NCBI RefSeq assembly: GCF_004348735.1
Contig: NZ_SMKT01000005.1
Coordinates: forward strand, 1 to 64,000
DNA: 64,000 nucleotides
Direction of reading: 5' to 3'
Source of the DNA: Actinomadura sp. KC06
Lineage (GTDB): Bacteria > Actinomycetota > Actinomycetes > Streptosporangiales > Streptosporangiaceae
This document shows positions 20,247 through 27,870 of this stretch, piece after piece. The position numbers and the translations under genes were made by a program. How positions within the stretch are numbered: position 1 is the stretch's first letter; each line of letters starts with the position of its first letter. The notes under the pieces are model-generated. The model was given only the letters and a program-made list of their open reading frames with translations, had not been told where the DNA came from and did no database searches.

Positions 20247-20258
20247 GGTAGATCTACC
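20247..20258. promoter_or_regulatory. Palindrome GGTAGATCTACC at the permease promoter
   Basis: A perfect 12-nt palindrome with a TAGATC -10-like core, 43 nt upstream of the permease ATG. It is a candidate regulator site, PucR being the nearest candidate. Between it and the permease lies a five-codon mini-ORF (20267-20284, MNADG). Confidence 0.45.
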
Positions 20259-20300
20259 GTGCCCGCATGAACGCGGACGGTTGAGCGGGGAGGGGCCTCG

Positions 20301-21716
20301 ATGGTGTTCGGCTGGAAGCTGCACGGGGACGGGCGCACCCCGCCGCCCGGCGAGGTCGTCAGACCGGACGAGCGGCTGTCGTGGCCGCGCACCGCCGGGA
20401 TCGGCGCCCAGCACGTGGTGGCGATGTTCGGCGCGACGTTCGTGTTCCCCGTCGTGATGGGCTTGGACCCGAACCTGGCGATCATGATGTCCGGGATCGC
20501 GACGATCCTGTTCCTGTTGATCGTCGGCGGCCGGGTGCCGAGCTACCTCGGCACCAGCGCGTCGTTCGTCGGCGCGGTCGCCGCGATCCGCGCGGCGGGC
20601 GGCGACAGCGCGACGGTGACCGGCGCGATCCTCGTCGCGGGCGCCGTGCTGGCGGCGGTCGGCCTGCTCATCCACTTCGTCGGCGGCGACGTCATCCACC
20701 GGGTGTTCCCGCCGGTGGTGACCGGCGCCGTCGTGATGCTGATCGGGTTCAACCTGGCGCCGGTGGTCGCGACCGTCTACTGGCCGCAGGACCAGTGGGT
20801 CGCGCTGGCGACGCTGGGCTTCGCGGTGCTCTGCGCGGTGCTGCTGCGCGGGTTCTGGGCGCGGATCGCGGTGCTGCTTGCGCTGGTGTTCGGGTTCCTG
20901 CTGTCGTGGCTTCTCGACAACACCGTCGGGACGATCACGTCAGTTCTCCCCGGCCAGAATCTTCTGGACGCGTCCGGCAAGCCCTGCGCGACCGAAGGCA
21001 CGTACTGCGTCGCGACCGCGTTCCCGCATGACCGGGTCAACTTCTCCAGCGTGGACGCGGCCGACTGGTTCGGGTTCCCCAGCCTGCACGGCCCCGACTT
21101 CAAGACCTCGGCGATCCTGCTGGCGCTGCCGGCGGTCATCGCGCTGATCGCGGAGAACACCGGGCACGTCAAGGCCGTCGCCGCGATGACCGGCGACGAC
21201 CTCGACCCCGTCCTCGGCCGGGCCATCACCGCCGACGGCGTCGGCACGGCGCTCGCCTCCGCGGTCGGGGGCTCCCCGACCACCACCTACGCCGAGAACA
21301 TCGGCGTCATGGCCGCCACCCGGATCTACTCGACCGCCGCCTACTACGTCGCCGCCGCCGTCGCGATCCTGTTCGGGCTGTGCCCCAAGTTCGGCGCGCT
21401 GGTCGCCGCGACGCCCGGCGGCGTCCTCGGCGGCATCACCGTCGTGCTGTACGGGATGATCGGGCTGCTCGGCGCGAAGATCTGGATCGAGAGCCGGGTG
21501 GACTTCGCCGATCCGGTCAACCTCGTCCCCGTCGCGGCGGGCATCATCCTCGCGATCGGGAACGTGACACTGGACATCACCGACGACTTCCCGCTGCAGG
21601 GCATCGCGCTCGGGACGATCGCCGTCCTCGTCGGCTACCACGTCCTGAACGCGGTCCGCGGACCGAGCGGCCAGGGCGGCGGCGTCATCGCGCCCACCGA
21701 CCGGGCGGCGGGATGA
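20301..21716 (+). CDS. NCS2 family uracil-type permease (UraA/RutG-like)
   Basis: A protein of 471 residues with about 12-14 membrane segments. The substrate-site signatures are of the uracil subfamily: ALIAENTGHVKAVAAMTG (first conserved Glu, about residue 282) and TTTYAENIGVMAATRIYS (second conserved Glu, about 332), as in UraA and RutG. Xanthine/urate members instead usually carry a Gln at the second site. It should import uracil or related pyrimidines with protons. The stop codon overlaps the ATG of the hydroxylase FAD subunit. Uptake and oxidation are therefore translationally coupled. Confidence 0.88.
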   Translation: MVFGWKLHGDGRTPPPGEVVRPDERLSWPRTAGIGAQHVVAMFGATFVFPVVMGLDPNLAIMMSGIATILFLLIVGGRVPSYLGTSASFVGAVAAIRAAGGDSATVTGAILVAGAVLAAVGLLIHFVGGDVIHRVFPPVVTGAVVMLIGFNLAPVVATVYWPQDQWVALATLGFAVLCAVLLRGFWARIAVLLALVFGFLLSWLLDNTVGTITSVLPGQNLLDASGKPCATEGTYCVATAFPHDRVNFSSVDAADWFGFPSLHGPDFKTSAILLALPAVIALIAENTGHVKAVAAMTGDDLDPVLGRAITADGVGTALASAVGGSPTTTYAENIGVMAATRIYSTAAYYVAAAVAILFGLCPKFGALVAATPGGVLGGITVVLYGMIGLLGAKIWIESRVDFADPVNLVPVAAGIILAIGNVTLDITDDFPLQGIALGTIAVLVGYHVLNAVRGPSGQGGGVIAPTDRAAG

Positions 21717-22594
21717 AGCCGCCGCCGTTCGGCTACCGCGCCCCGGCCACCGTTCGCGAGGCGCTGGACGCGCTGGACGCGGAGCCGTCCGGCAAGGTCC
21801 TGGCGGGCGGGCAGAGCCTCATCCCGCTGCTGAACATGCGGCTGGCCGCGCCGCCGGAACTGGTCGACATCAACCGCGTCGCCGAACTCGACACCCTGCA
21901 CGTGGGGGACGACGGCGTCCGGGCCGGCGCGCTCGCCCGGCACGCGCGGGTGGAACGCTCACCGGAGGCCGCGGCCGTCCAGCCGCTGCTCGGGCAGGCG
22001 CTCCGGCACGTCGCGCATCCCGTCATCCGCAACCGCGGCACGGTCGTCGGGAGCCTCGTGCACGCCGATCCGGCCGCCGAGCTGCCCGCCGTCCTGGCCC
22101 TCCTCGGCGGGACGGTCGAGGCCGCGTCCGCGCGCGGGCGCCGCACCATCCCCGCCGAGGAGTTCTTCCTCGGGCCGATGGAATCGGCGCTGGAACCCGG
22201 CGAGCTGGCCGTCTCGGCGTTCTTCCCGGCCGCGCCGCCCCGCACCGGCACCGCGTTCACGGAGACGGCGCGGCGGCACGGCGACTACGCGCTCGCGGGC
22301 GTCGCCGCCGTCGTCACCCTGGACGAGGACCTGCGCGTCTCCGCGGCCCGCGCCGGGTACCTCGGGATCTCCGCGACGCCGCTCGTCCTCGACCTGACCG
22401 GCGCCGCCGGGCCGCACGGCGACTGGACGGCCGCGGCCGCGCACGTCCGCGAGCGGATCGACCCGGAGACCGACATCCACGCGGGCGCCGCCTACCGGCG
22501 GCACCTGACCGGCGTGCTCACCGAGCGCGCGTTCAAGTCCGCGGCGGCCCGAGCACTGTGGAAAGACGGGGCGCTGCGGAAGGCGGGGGACTGA
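21713..22594 (+). CDS. Molybdenum hydroxylase FAD-binding subunit (CoxM/XdhB-like)
   Basis: A protein of 293 residues of the CO-dehydrogenase medium subunit family, passing electrons from the FeS subunit to FAD. FAD motifs are AGGQSLIPLLNMRLA (about 32-46) and IRNRGTVVGSLVHADPAAELP (about 100-120). The usual TxGG of the second motif is TVVG here, a Gly-to-Val change next to the flavin pyrophosphate. ATG overlaps the permease stop (ATGA). It is followed by the FeS and Mo subunits, giving the order M-S-L as in cox operons. Confidence 0.9.
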   Translation: MKPPPFGYRAPATVREALDALDAEPSGKVLAGGQSLIPLLNMRLAAPPELVDINRVAELDTLHVGDDGVRAGALARHARVERSPEAAAVQPLLGQALRHVAHPVIRNRGTVVGSLVHADPAAELPAVLALLGGTVEAASARGRRTIPAEEFFLGPMESALEPGELAVSAFFPAAPPRTGTAFTETARRHGDYALAGVAAVVTLDEDLRVSAARAGYLGISATPLVLDLTGAAGPHGDWTAAAAHVRERIDPETDIHAGAAYRRHLTGVLTERAFKSAAARALWKDGALRKAGD

Positions 22595-22614
22595 CATGAA
22601 GGCGGGGGAGTGAC

Positions 22615-23115
22615 GTGGAGGAGAGCTTCGAGGTCGGGCTGACCGTCAACGGGACGCACCGCACCGCCCGCGTCCCGGCGCGCCGGCTGCTGTCGGACCT
22701 GCTCCGGCACGACCTCGGGCTCACCGGCACGCACGTCGGCTGCGAGCACGGCGTCTGCGGCTGCTGCACCGTCCTGCTGGACGGGGCACCGGTGCGGTCG
22801 TGCCTGATGCTCGCCGTCACCGCCTCCGGCCACGAGATCACCACCGTGGAGGGCCTCGCCGGCGAGGACGGGACGCCGTCGCCGGTGCAGCGCGCGTTCC
22901 GCGAATGCCACGGCCTGCAATGCGGTTTCTGCACGCCCGGGTTCCTCTGCACGGTGACGGCGCTGCTGCGCGAGACGCCGCGCCCGACCGAAGACCAGGT
23001 CCTTGAGGGCATCTCCGGGAACCTGTGCCGCTGCACCGGCTACCAGAACATCGTCAAATCGGTGCACCGCGCCGCCGACATTCTGGCTCTGTCCGCCGAT
23101 GAAGGGGAGTCGTAG
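22615..23115 (+). CDS. Molybdenum hydroxylase [2Fe-2S] subunit (CoxS-like)
   Basis: A protein of 166 residues with two [2Fe-2S] clusters: the plant-ferredoxin type CEHGVCGCC...C (about 43-63) and the C-terminal helical type CGFCTPGF...CRCTGY (about 102-144). It relays electrons from the Mo site to FAD. The start is GTG at 22615. A short imperfect duplication (AAGGCGGGGGA-TGAC twice, 22580-22614) sits immediately upstream and includes a five-codon mini-ORF. Confidence 0.93.
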   Translation: MEESFEVGLTVNGTHRTARVPARRLLSDLLRHDLGLTGTHVGCEHGVCGCCTVLLDGAPVRSCLMLAVTASGHEITTVEGLAGEDGTPSPVQRAFRECHGLQCGFCTPGFLCTVTALLRETPRPTEDQVLEGISGNLCRCTGYQNIVKSVHRAADILALSADEGES

Positions 23116-25530
23116 ATGGGGACGCGGGTGTTCGGCGAGCCGGTCAAGCGCCGCGAGGACGCGCGCCTCCTCACCGGCCGCGGCCGCTACCTCGACGACC
23201 TGGGACGGGACGCGCTCGCGGCGGCGTTCGTCCGGTCGCCGCACGCGCATGCCCGGATCACCGACATCGACGTGGCCGGCGCCCTGGACGTCGACGGCCT
23301 CGTCGCCGTCTACACCTGGGAGGACCTTCCCGGACGGGTCGGCGAGCCGCTGCCGCTGCTGATCCCGCACCCCGCGCTCACGCACGGCCGCACCGGGTAT
23401 CCGCTGGCGCGCGACGTCGTCCGGCACGTCGGAGAGCCCGTGGTGATGGTCGTCGCCCGCGACCGGTACCTGGCCGAGGACGCCGCCGAACGCATCCGCG
23501 TGGAGTACGAGCCGCTCCCGCCCGTCGTCGGCATCGAGGCCGCGACGCGGGCGGAACACCTCGTCCACGACGACGTGCCGGGCAATGTCGGGGCGGTGCT
23601 CGTCCAGGAGAACGGGGACGCCGCCGCCGCGATCGCCGCCGCCCCGCACGTGCTGGAGTTCAGCCTCGCGATCGAGCGCAGCGCGTCCATGCCGCTGGAG
23701 GGACGCGGCGTCTACGCGCGGTGGGACGCCGACGACGGGTCGCTGCGCGTGTACTCGTCCACGCAGGCGTCCACGAGCGTCCGCGCCGCGATCGCCGCGC
23801 GGCTCGGGCTGCCGAACGGCAAGGTCGAGGTCGTCGCCCCGGACGTCGGCGGCGGGTTCGGCGTGAAGATCGTCCACCCGTGGCCGGAGGAGGTCCTCGT
23901 CCCGTGGGCCGCGCGGCTCCTCGACCGCGAGCTGAAATGGACCGAGGACCGCCGCGAGCACTTCGTGTCCGCCGCGCACGAGCGGGGGCAGCTCCAGGAC
24001 GTCCGCGTCGGGTTCGACGACGCGGGCCGCATCCTCGGCCTGGACGTGAAGATCCGGCACGACCACGGCGCCTACACCCCGTACGGGATCATCATCCCGA
24101 TCGTCACGTCCACGCAGCTCCTCGGCCCGTACAAGATCGGCGCCTACCGGGCGGAGGTCACGAGCCTCTACACCAACACGCTGATCGTCACCCCGTACCG
24201 GGGCGCGGGACGCCCGCAGGGCGTGTTCTGCATGGAGCGGACCATGGACCGCGTCGCCCGCCACCTCGGCCTCGACCGCGCCGACGTCCGCGCCGCGAAC
24301 CTCATCCAGCCCGACGAGTTCCCCTACGACCAGGGCCTCACCTTCCAGGACGGCCGCCCGCTGATCTACGACTCGGGCGACTACCCGGAGCTGCTCCGCA
24401 AGGCGCGCGAGCTGATCGGCTGGGACGGCTTCGACGCCGAGCGCGCCGCCGCCGCGTCCCGGGGCCGCCGCCTCGGCATCGGCCTCGGCGTCTACGTGGA
24501 GGGGACGGGCGTCGGCCCGTACGAGGGCGGGCACGTCGAGATCGACACGGCCGGGCGGGTGCACGTCTCGACCGGGCTGACGTCGCAGGGCCAGGGCCAC
24601 GAGACCGTGTTCGCGCAGATCGCGGCCGCGGAGCTGGGCGTCCCGATCGGGGACGTGCACGTCACGACGGGCGACACCCGCCGGTTCGGGTACGCGGTCG
24701 GGACGTTCGCGTCCCGCGCCGCCGTGATGAGCGGCAACGCGATCGCGCTGGCATGCCGGAAGGTCCGCGGCAAGGCGCTGCGGATCGCGGGCGAGGCGCT
24801 GGAGGCCGACCCGCGCGACCTGGAGATCACCGACGGGGTCGTGCACGTCAAGGGCGACCCGTCGGCGTCGGTGCCGCTGCGGACGGTCGCCGTCCTGTCG
24901 AACCCGCTGCGGTACGCGTTCGACCAGGAGGCTGCCGCGGCGACGCAGTTCGCGGTCGGCCGCCCCGTCACCGAGCCGCCCGTCGCGGCGGGGGACGAGC
25001 CGGGCCTGGAGGGGCGCGACTACTACTCGCCCGTCCGGTCCACGTTCGCCGCCGGGGCGCACGCCGCGATCGTGGAGGTCGACCCGGACACGGCGGAGAT
25101 CGCGATCCTGCGGTACGCGGTCGTCCACGACTGCGGGCGGCTCATCAACCCGATGGTGGTGGAGGGGCAGATCCACGGCGGTGTCGCGCAGGGCATCGCC
25201 GGCGCGCTGTACGAGCGGATGGTGTACGACGAGTCGGGCCAGCTGCTGAACGCGTCGTTCATGGACTTCCTCATGCCGTACGCGACGGAGATCCCGCGCA
25301 TCGAGACCGATCATCTGGAGACGCCGTCGCCGCTGAACCCGCTGGGCATCAAGGGCGCGGGGGAGGCGGGCGTCATCCCGGTGTCGGCGGTGATCGCCTC
25401 TGCGGTGGAGGACGCGGAGGGCGTCCGCGTGGACGCGATGCCGCTCTCCCCGGACACCCTCTACGAGCTGCGCGAACGGGCGGCGAACGACCCGACGTTG
25501 GTCGTCCGGGAAAACGCGAGGACGTTGTAG
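23116..25530 (+). CDS. Molybdenum hydroxylase catalytic subunit (form II CoxL-like); proposed uracil hydroxylase
   Basis: A protein of 804 residues of the xanthine dehydrogenase/CoxL superfamily. Mo-cofactor segments include GGGFGVK (about 250), YRGAGRPQG (about 360-368), SQGQGHETVF and the catalytic Glu in GIKGAGEAG (about 750). The loop YRGAGR is the form II pattern, not the AYRCSFR loop of true CO dehydrogenase, so CO oxidation is unlikely. It is co-expressed with a uracil-type permease and near codA and barbiturase. I infer hydroxylation of uracil (or thymine) to barbiturate, the uracil dehydrogenase reaction. Purine or other N-heterocycle hydroxylation is the alternative. The ATG directly abuts the TAG of the FeS subunit. 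Confidence 0.85.
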   Translation: MGTRVFGEPVKRREDARLLTGRGRYLDDLGRDALAAAFVRSPHAHARITDIDVAGALDVDGLVAVYTWEDLPGRVGEPLPLLIPHPALTHGRTGYPLARDVVRHVGEPVVMVVARDRYLAEDAAERIRVEYEPLPPVVGIEAATRAEHLVHDDVPGNVGAVLVQENGDAAAAIAAAPHVLEFSLAIERSASMPLEGRGVYARWDADDGSLRVYSSTQASTSVRAAIAARLGLPNGKVEVVAPDVGGGFGVKIVHPWPEEVLVPWAARLLDRELKWTEDRREHFVSAAHERGQLQDVRVGFDDAGRILGLDVKIRHDHGAYTPYGIIIPIVTSTQLLGPYKIGAYRAEVTSLYTNTLIVTPYRGAGRPQGVFCMERTMDRVARHLGLDRADVRAANLIQPDEFPYDQGLTFQDGRPLIYDSGDYPELLRKARELIGWDGFDAERAAAASRGRRLGIGLGVYVEGTGVGPYEGGHVEIDTAGRVHVSTGLTSQGQGHETVFAQIAAAELGVPIGDVHVTTGDTRRFGYAVGTFASRAAVMSGNAIALACRKVRGKALRIAGEALEADPRDLEITDGVVHVKGDPSASVPLRTVAVLSNPLRYAFDQEAAAATQFAVGRPVTEPPVAAGDEPGLEGRDYYSPVRSTFAAGAHAAIVEVDPDTAEIAILRYAVVHDCGRLINPMVVEGQIHGGVAQGIAGALYERMVYDESGQLLNASFMDFLMPYATEIPRIETDHLETPSPLNPLGIKGAGEAGVIPVSAVIASAVEDAEGVRVDAMPLSPDTLYELRERAANDPTLVVRENARTL

Positions 25531-25531
25531 T

Positions 25532-25576
25532 GCTGGCGGGGTCGGCTCGGGTGCGGGGGACCTCAACCCCGCCAGC
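25532..25576 (+). terminator. Hairpin after the hydroxylase operon
   Basis: GCTGGCGGGGT and ACCCCGCCAGC form a perfect 11-bp stem around a 23-nt loop, directly after the catalytic-subunit stop and before the convergent deacetylase gene. There is no long T-run. Confidence 0.55.
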
Positions 25577-25644
25577 GTGTTGACCCTAGTGAACGGGGGT
25601 GCGGGCTCTCGGCGTAACCGGGATTCCTCCGGGAAGGTCGGCTT

Positions 25645-26493
25645 TCAGCCGCCCGTGGGCGCGGGCTTGTCGGGGGCGTTGCCGCCGAGCGACTTCGGCA
25701 GGTAGTTCTGGACGGCGGCGGGACGGAACCCGGCCTGCTGGATCCAGCCGAGGATCGTCAGGAGGTCCTTGGCGAGCCCCTTGCGGTAGTGCATGAGGAT
25801 GATGTCGCCGGGCCTGAACCCCTTGCCGCCGTCGCCGCGCGCGAAGCCGTTGAACCCGACGCCCGGTCCGGTGGTGCCGTTGTAGAACTCCGCCGACCAC
25901 AGCAGCACCGACTTGATGCCGCACTCCTTGGCGACCTGCCGCGTGGTCTGGTTGAAGCTGCCGAACGGCGGACGGAAGATCTCGGGACGGCGCCCGTACT
26001 GCTTCTGGATCTGGTCGGAGGCTTCGCAGATCTGCTTCTTCTGCCTGTCGGCGGGGAGCGTCCCCATGTTGGGGTGGCTGACGGTGTGGTTCTCCATGCG
26101 CGAGCCCGCGTTGCGCATGGCCCAGAAGTACTGTCCCTGGCCCTTGATGTAGGTGGAGGTCAGGAACGTCATGATGGGAACCTTCCGCGTGCGGACGAGG
26201 TTCACGAACTCCGAGTCGTACTCGTAGCCGTCGTCGATGGTGAGGAAGACGACGCGCTCCTGCGTCTCGATGCTTCTGATGACCGGGGGCAGACCGTCCT
26301 GGGACGGCGGCGGAGGCGTCCAGGAGCCGGGCTTCGGCGTCGCCCACTTCTGGTCGCCGAGGACGGCGGCGAGCTGCGTCCGCATCGACGGCCCCGAGTC
26401 GCCCGCCCGCGCGGTGAGGACGGGCCAGCCGCCCGCGGCCACGCCGACCACGGCGGCGGCAACCATGCTGATCACGGGCGTCGTACCTCGCAT
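25645..26493 (-). CDS. Secreted polysaccharide deacetylase
   Basis: A protein of 282 residues from the chosen start. It begins with a signal peptide or anchor (MRGTTPVISMVAAAVVGVAA). The NodB-homology domain carries the metal motif TIDDGYE (catalytic Asp-Asp), HTVSHPNM (HxxxH), RPPFGSFN and the C-terminal IILMHY. It probably de-N-acetylates peptidoglycan or another surface glycan outside the membrane. The start at 26493 has GGAG about 10 nt upstream; ATG at 26532 is an alternative. It interrupts the catabolic genes and has no clear tie to them. Confidence 0.85.
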   Translation of the reverse strand: MRGTTPVISMVAAAVVGVAAGGWPVLTARAGDSGPSMRTQLAAVLGDQKWATPKPGSWTPPPPSQDGLPPVIRSIETQERVVFLTIDDGYEYDSEFVNLVRTRKVPIMTFLTSTYIKGQGQYFWAMRNAGSRMENHTVSHPNMGTLPADRQKKQICEASDQIQKQYGRRPEIFRPPFGSFNQTTRQVAKECGIKSVLLWSAEFYNGTTGPGVGFNGFARGDGGKGFRPGDIILMHYRKGLAKDLLTILGWIQQAGFRPAAVQNYLPKSLGGNAPDKPAPTGG

Positions 26494-26681
26494 CGGCCGC
26501 GTACTCCGTTCGGTTCGGCTGGGGGTTCGCATCGGTTGACGCGCGGGTGGCGAGGGGAGTTCGCACCCGGCGGAACCTGCCGGACATATCTGACCATTTC
26601 CCAGGATCGGGCGGGCGCATCTGCCCAATCCTCGGCGTGTACTCGGCAGATGTTGCCGTTCGGCGCGGCGGCGCCATTCCC

Positions 26682-26687
26682 TAAAGT
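26682..26687 (+). promoter_or_regulatory. -10 element TAAAGT of the coxG promoter
   Basis: TAAAGT ends 7 nt before the coxG ATG, and there is no ribosome binding site, so the transcript is probably leaderless. Confidence 0.5.
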
Positions 26688-26694
26688 CGGGTCC

Positions 26695-27333
26695 ATGCAG
26701 CTCACCGGCAGTGCCACCGTCGCCGCGCCGCTCGCCCGGGTGTGGGACGCGCTCCAGGATCCGGCGGTCCTGGCGAGGACGATCCCCGGATGCCGCTCCC
26801 TGGAGGAGACGGGCCCGGACACCTACCGCATGACCGTCACCGCGGGCGTCGCCTCGATCCAGGGGACGTACGTGGGGCGGGTCGAGCTCGCCGATCCCGA
26901 CCCGCCGCGCTCGTTCGTCCTGCGGGCGCGCGGCCAGGGGGCGCCCGGCACGGTGGACGCGACCGTCCGCGTCCGGCTCACCGGCGGCGACGGCTCGACC
27001 CGGATCGACTACGACGCGGACGCGGTCGTCGGCGGGATGGTCGGCGGCGTCGGCCAGCGGATGCTCGGCGGCGTCGCCAAGCGCACCGCGGGCGAGTTCT
27101 TCGCCGCGGTCGAACGCGACCTCACCGCGCCCCCGCCCGCACCCGCTGAACCCGAGGCCGCGGCTCCGGACGCGCAGGCCGGGACGGGCGCCGTCTACGC
27201 GGGACGCGCGGCGGCCGTCCCGGAGCGCGCGACCACCGGCTGGCCGATGATCGTCGCGTTCGGCTCCGGCGGCCTCGTCGCACTCATCGGCGTGCTGATC
27301 GGCTACCTGCTGGGGCGCCGCTCCCGCCGCTGA
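26695..27333 (+). CDS. coxG: CoxG-like SRPBCC protein with C-terminal membrane anchor
   Basis: A protein of 212 residues. The N-terminal CoxG/SRPBCC domain (about 1-145) shows the family opening TGSATVAAPLARVWDALQDPAVLARTIPGC. A Pro/Ala-rich linker follows, then a single transmembrane helix near the C-terminus (about 180-205) with a basic tail. In Oligotropha, CoxG helps anchor CO dehydrogenase at the inner face of the membrane. Here it probably tethers the CoxMSL-like hydroxylase near the respiratory chain. Confidence 0.88.
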   Translation: MQLTGSATVAAPLARVWDALQDPAVLARTIPGCRSLEETGPDTYRMTVTAGVASIQGTYVGRVELADPDPPRSFVLRARGQGAPGTVDATVRVRLTGGDGSTRIDYDADAVVGGMVGGVGQRMLGGVAKRTAGEFFAAVERDLTAPPPAPAEPEAAAPDAQAGTGAVYAGRAAAVPERATTGWPMIVAFGSGGLVALIGVLIGYLLGRRSRR

Positions 27334-27361
27334 ACTGCCAGCCGTCGAGGGGCAGGGAGCG

Positions 27362-27736
27362 TCAGCTCACCCCGACGAGGTCGACGACGAAGATGAGCGT
27401 CTCGCCCGGCTTGATGGCCGGGCTCGGGCTGCGGTCGCCGTAGGCGAGGTGCGGCGGGATGACGAGCTTGCGGCGCCCGCCCACCTTCATCCCGGCGATG
27501 CCCATGTCCCAGCCCTTGATGACGCGGCCGGAGCCGAGCTCGAAGTCGAGCGTGCCGCCCCGGTTCCAGGACGCGTCGAACTCCTCGCCGGTCGACCACG
27601 ACACGCCGACGTAGTGCATCGAGACGTTCGAGCCCTTCGCGGCCTCCGGCCCGTCGCCCTCGGTGATGTCGGTGATGTCGAGGTACGCGGGCGGCTGTCC
27701 CTCGGGGAAGTCGATCTCGGGGCGTTCCAGGGCCAT
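27362..27736 (-). CDS. FKBP-type peptidyl-prolyl cis-trans isomerase
   Basis: A protein of 124 residues with no signal peptide, spanning one FKBP domain. Visible features are VSMHYVGVSWSTGEEFDASW, FELGSGRVIKGWDMGIAGMKVGGRRKLVIPP and a C-terminal LIFVVDLVGV. It is a cytosolic prolyl isomerase or folding helper. It is convergent with coxG and divergent from hyuA and is likely unrelated to the catabolic genes. Confidence 0.93.
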   Translation of the reverse strand: MALERPEIDFPEGQPPAYLDITDITEGDGPEAAKGSNVSMHYVGVSWSTGEEFDASWNRGGTLDFELGSGRVIKGWDMGIAGMKVGGRRKLVIPPHLAYGDRSPSPAIKPGETLIFVVDLVGVS

Positions 27737-27870
27737 GAACGGGCTCCAGCGTCTCGTCGGAAATCGGAACTGCTCAGCCTAGCCCTAACGCGCCCTCACG
27801 AAACACGATCCCGTCCGTTGGCAGATTGCGACGGTTTCGCAGGTGGGCGGCGTCCGGTAGACCCGTGTTC

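Noticed and set aside
23116-25530. Annotation of the CoxMSL-like enzyme as aerobic CO dehydrogenase
   Set aside because: The catalytic loop is YRGAGR rather than AYRCSFR, and the operon begins with a uracil-type permease.
22492-25566. Open frame of over 1000 codons on the minus strand opposite the hydroxylase genes
   Set aside because: Arg/Val/Asp-rich composition typical of antisense GC-skewed frames, lying over three genes with clear motifs.
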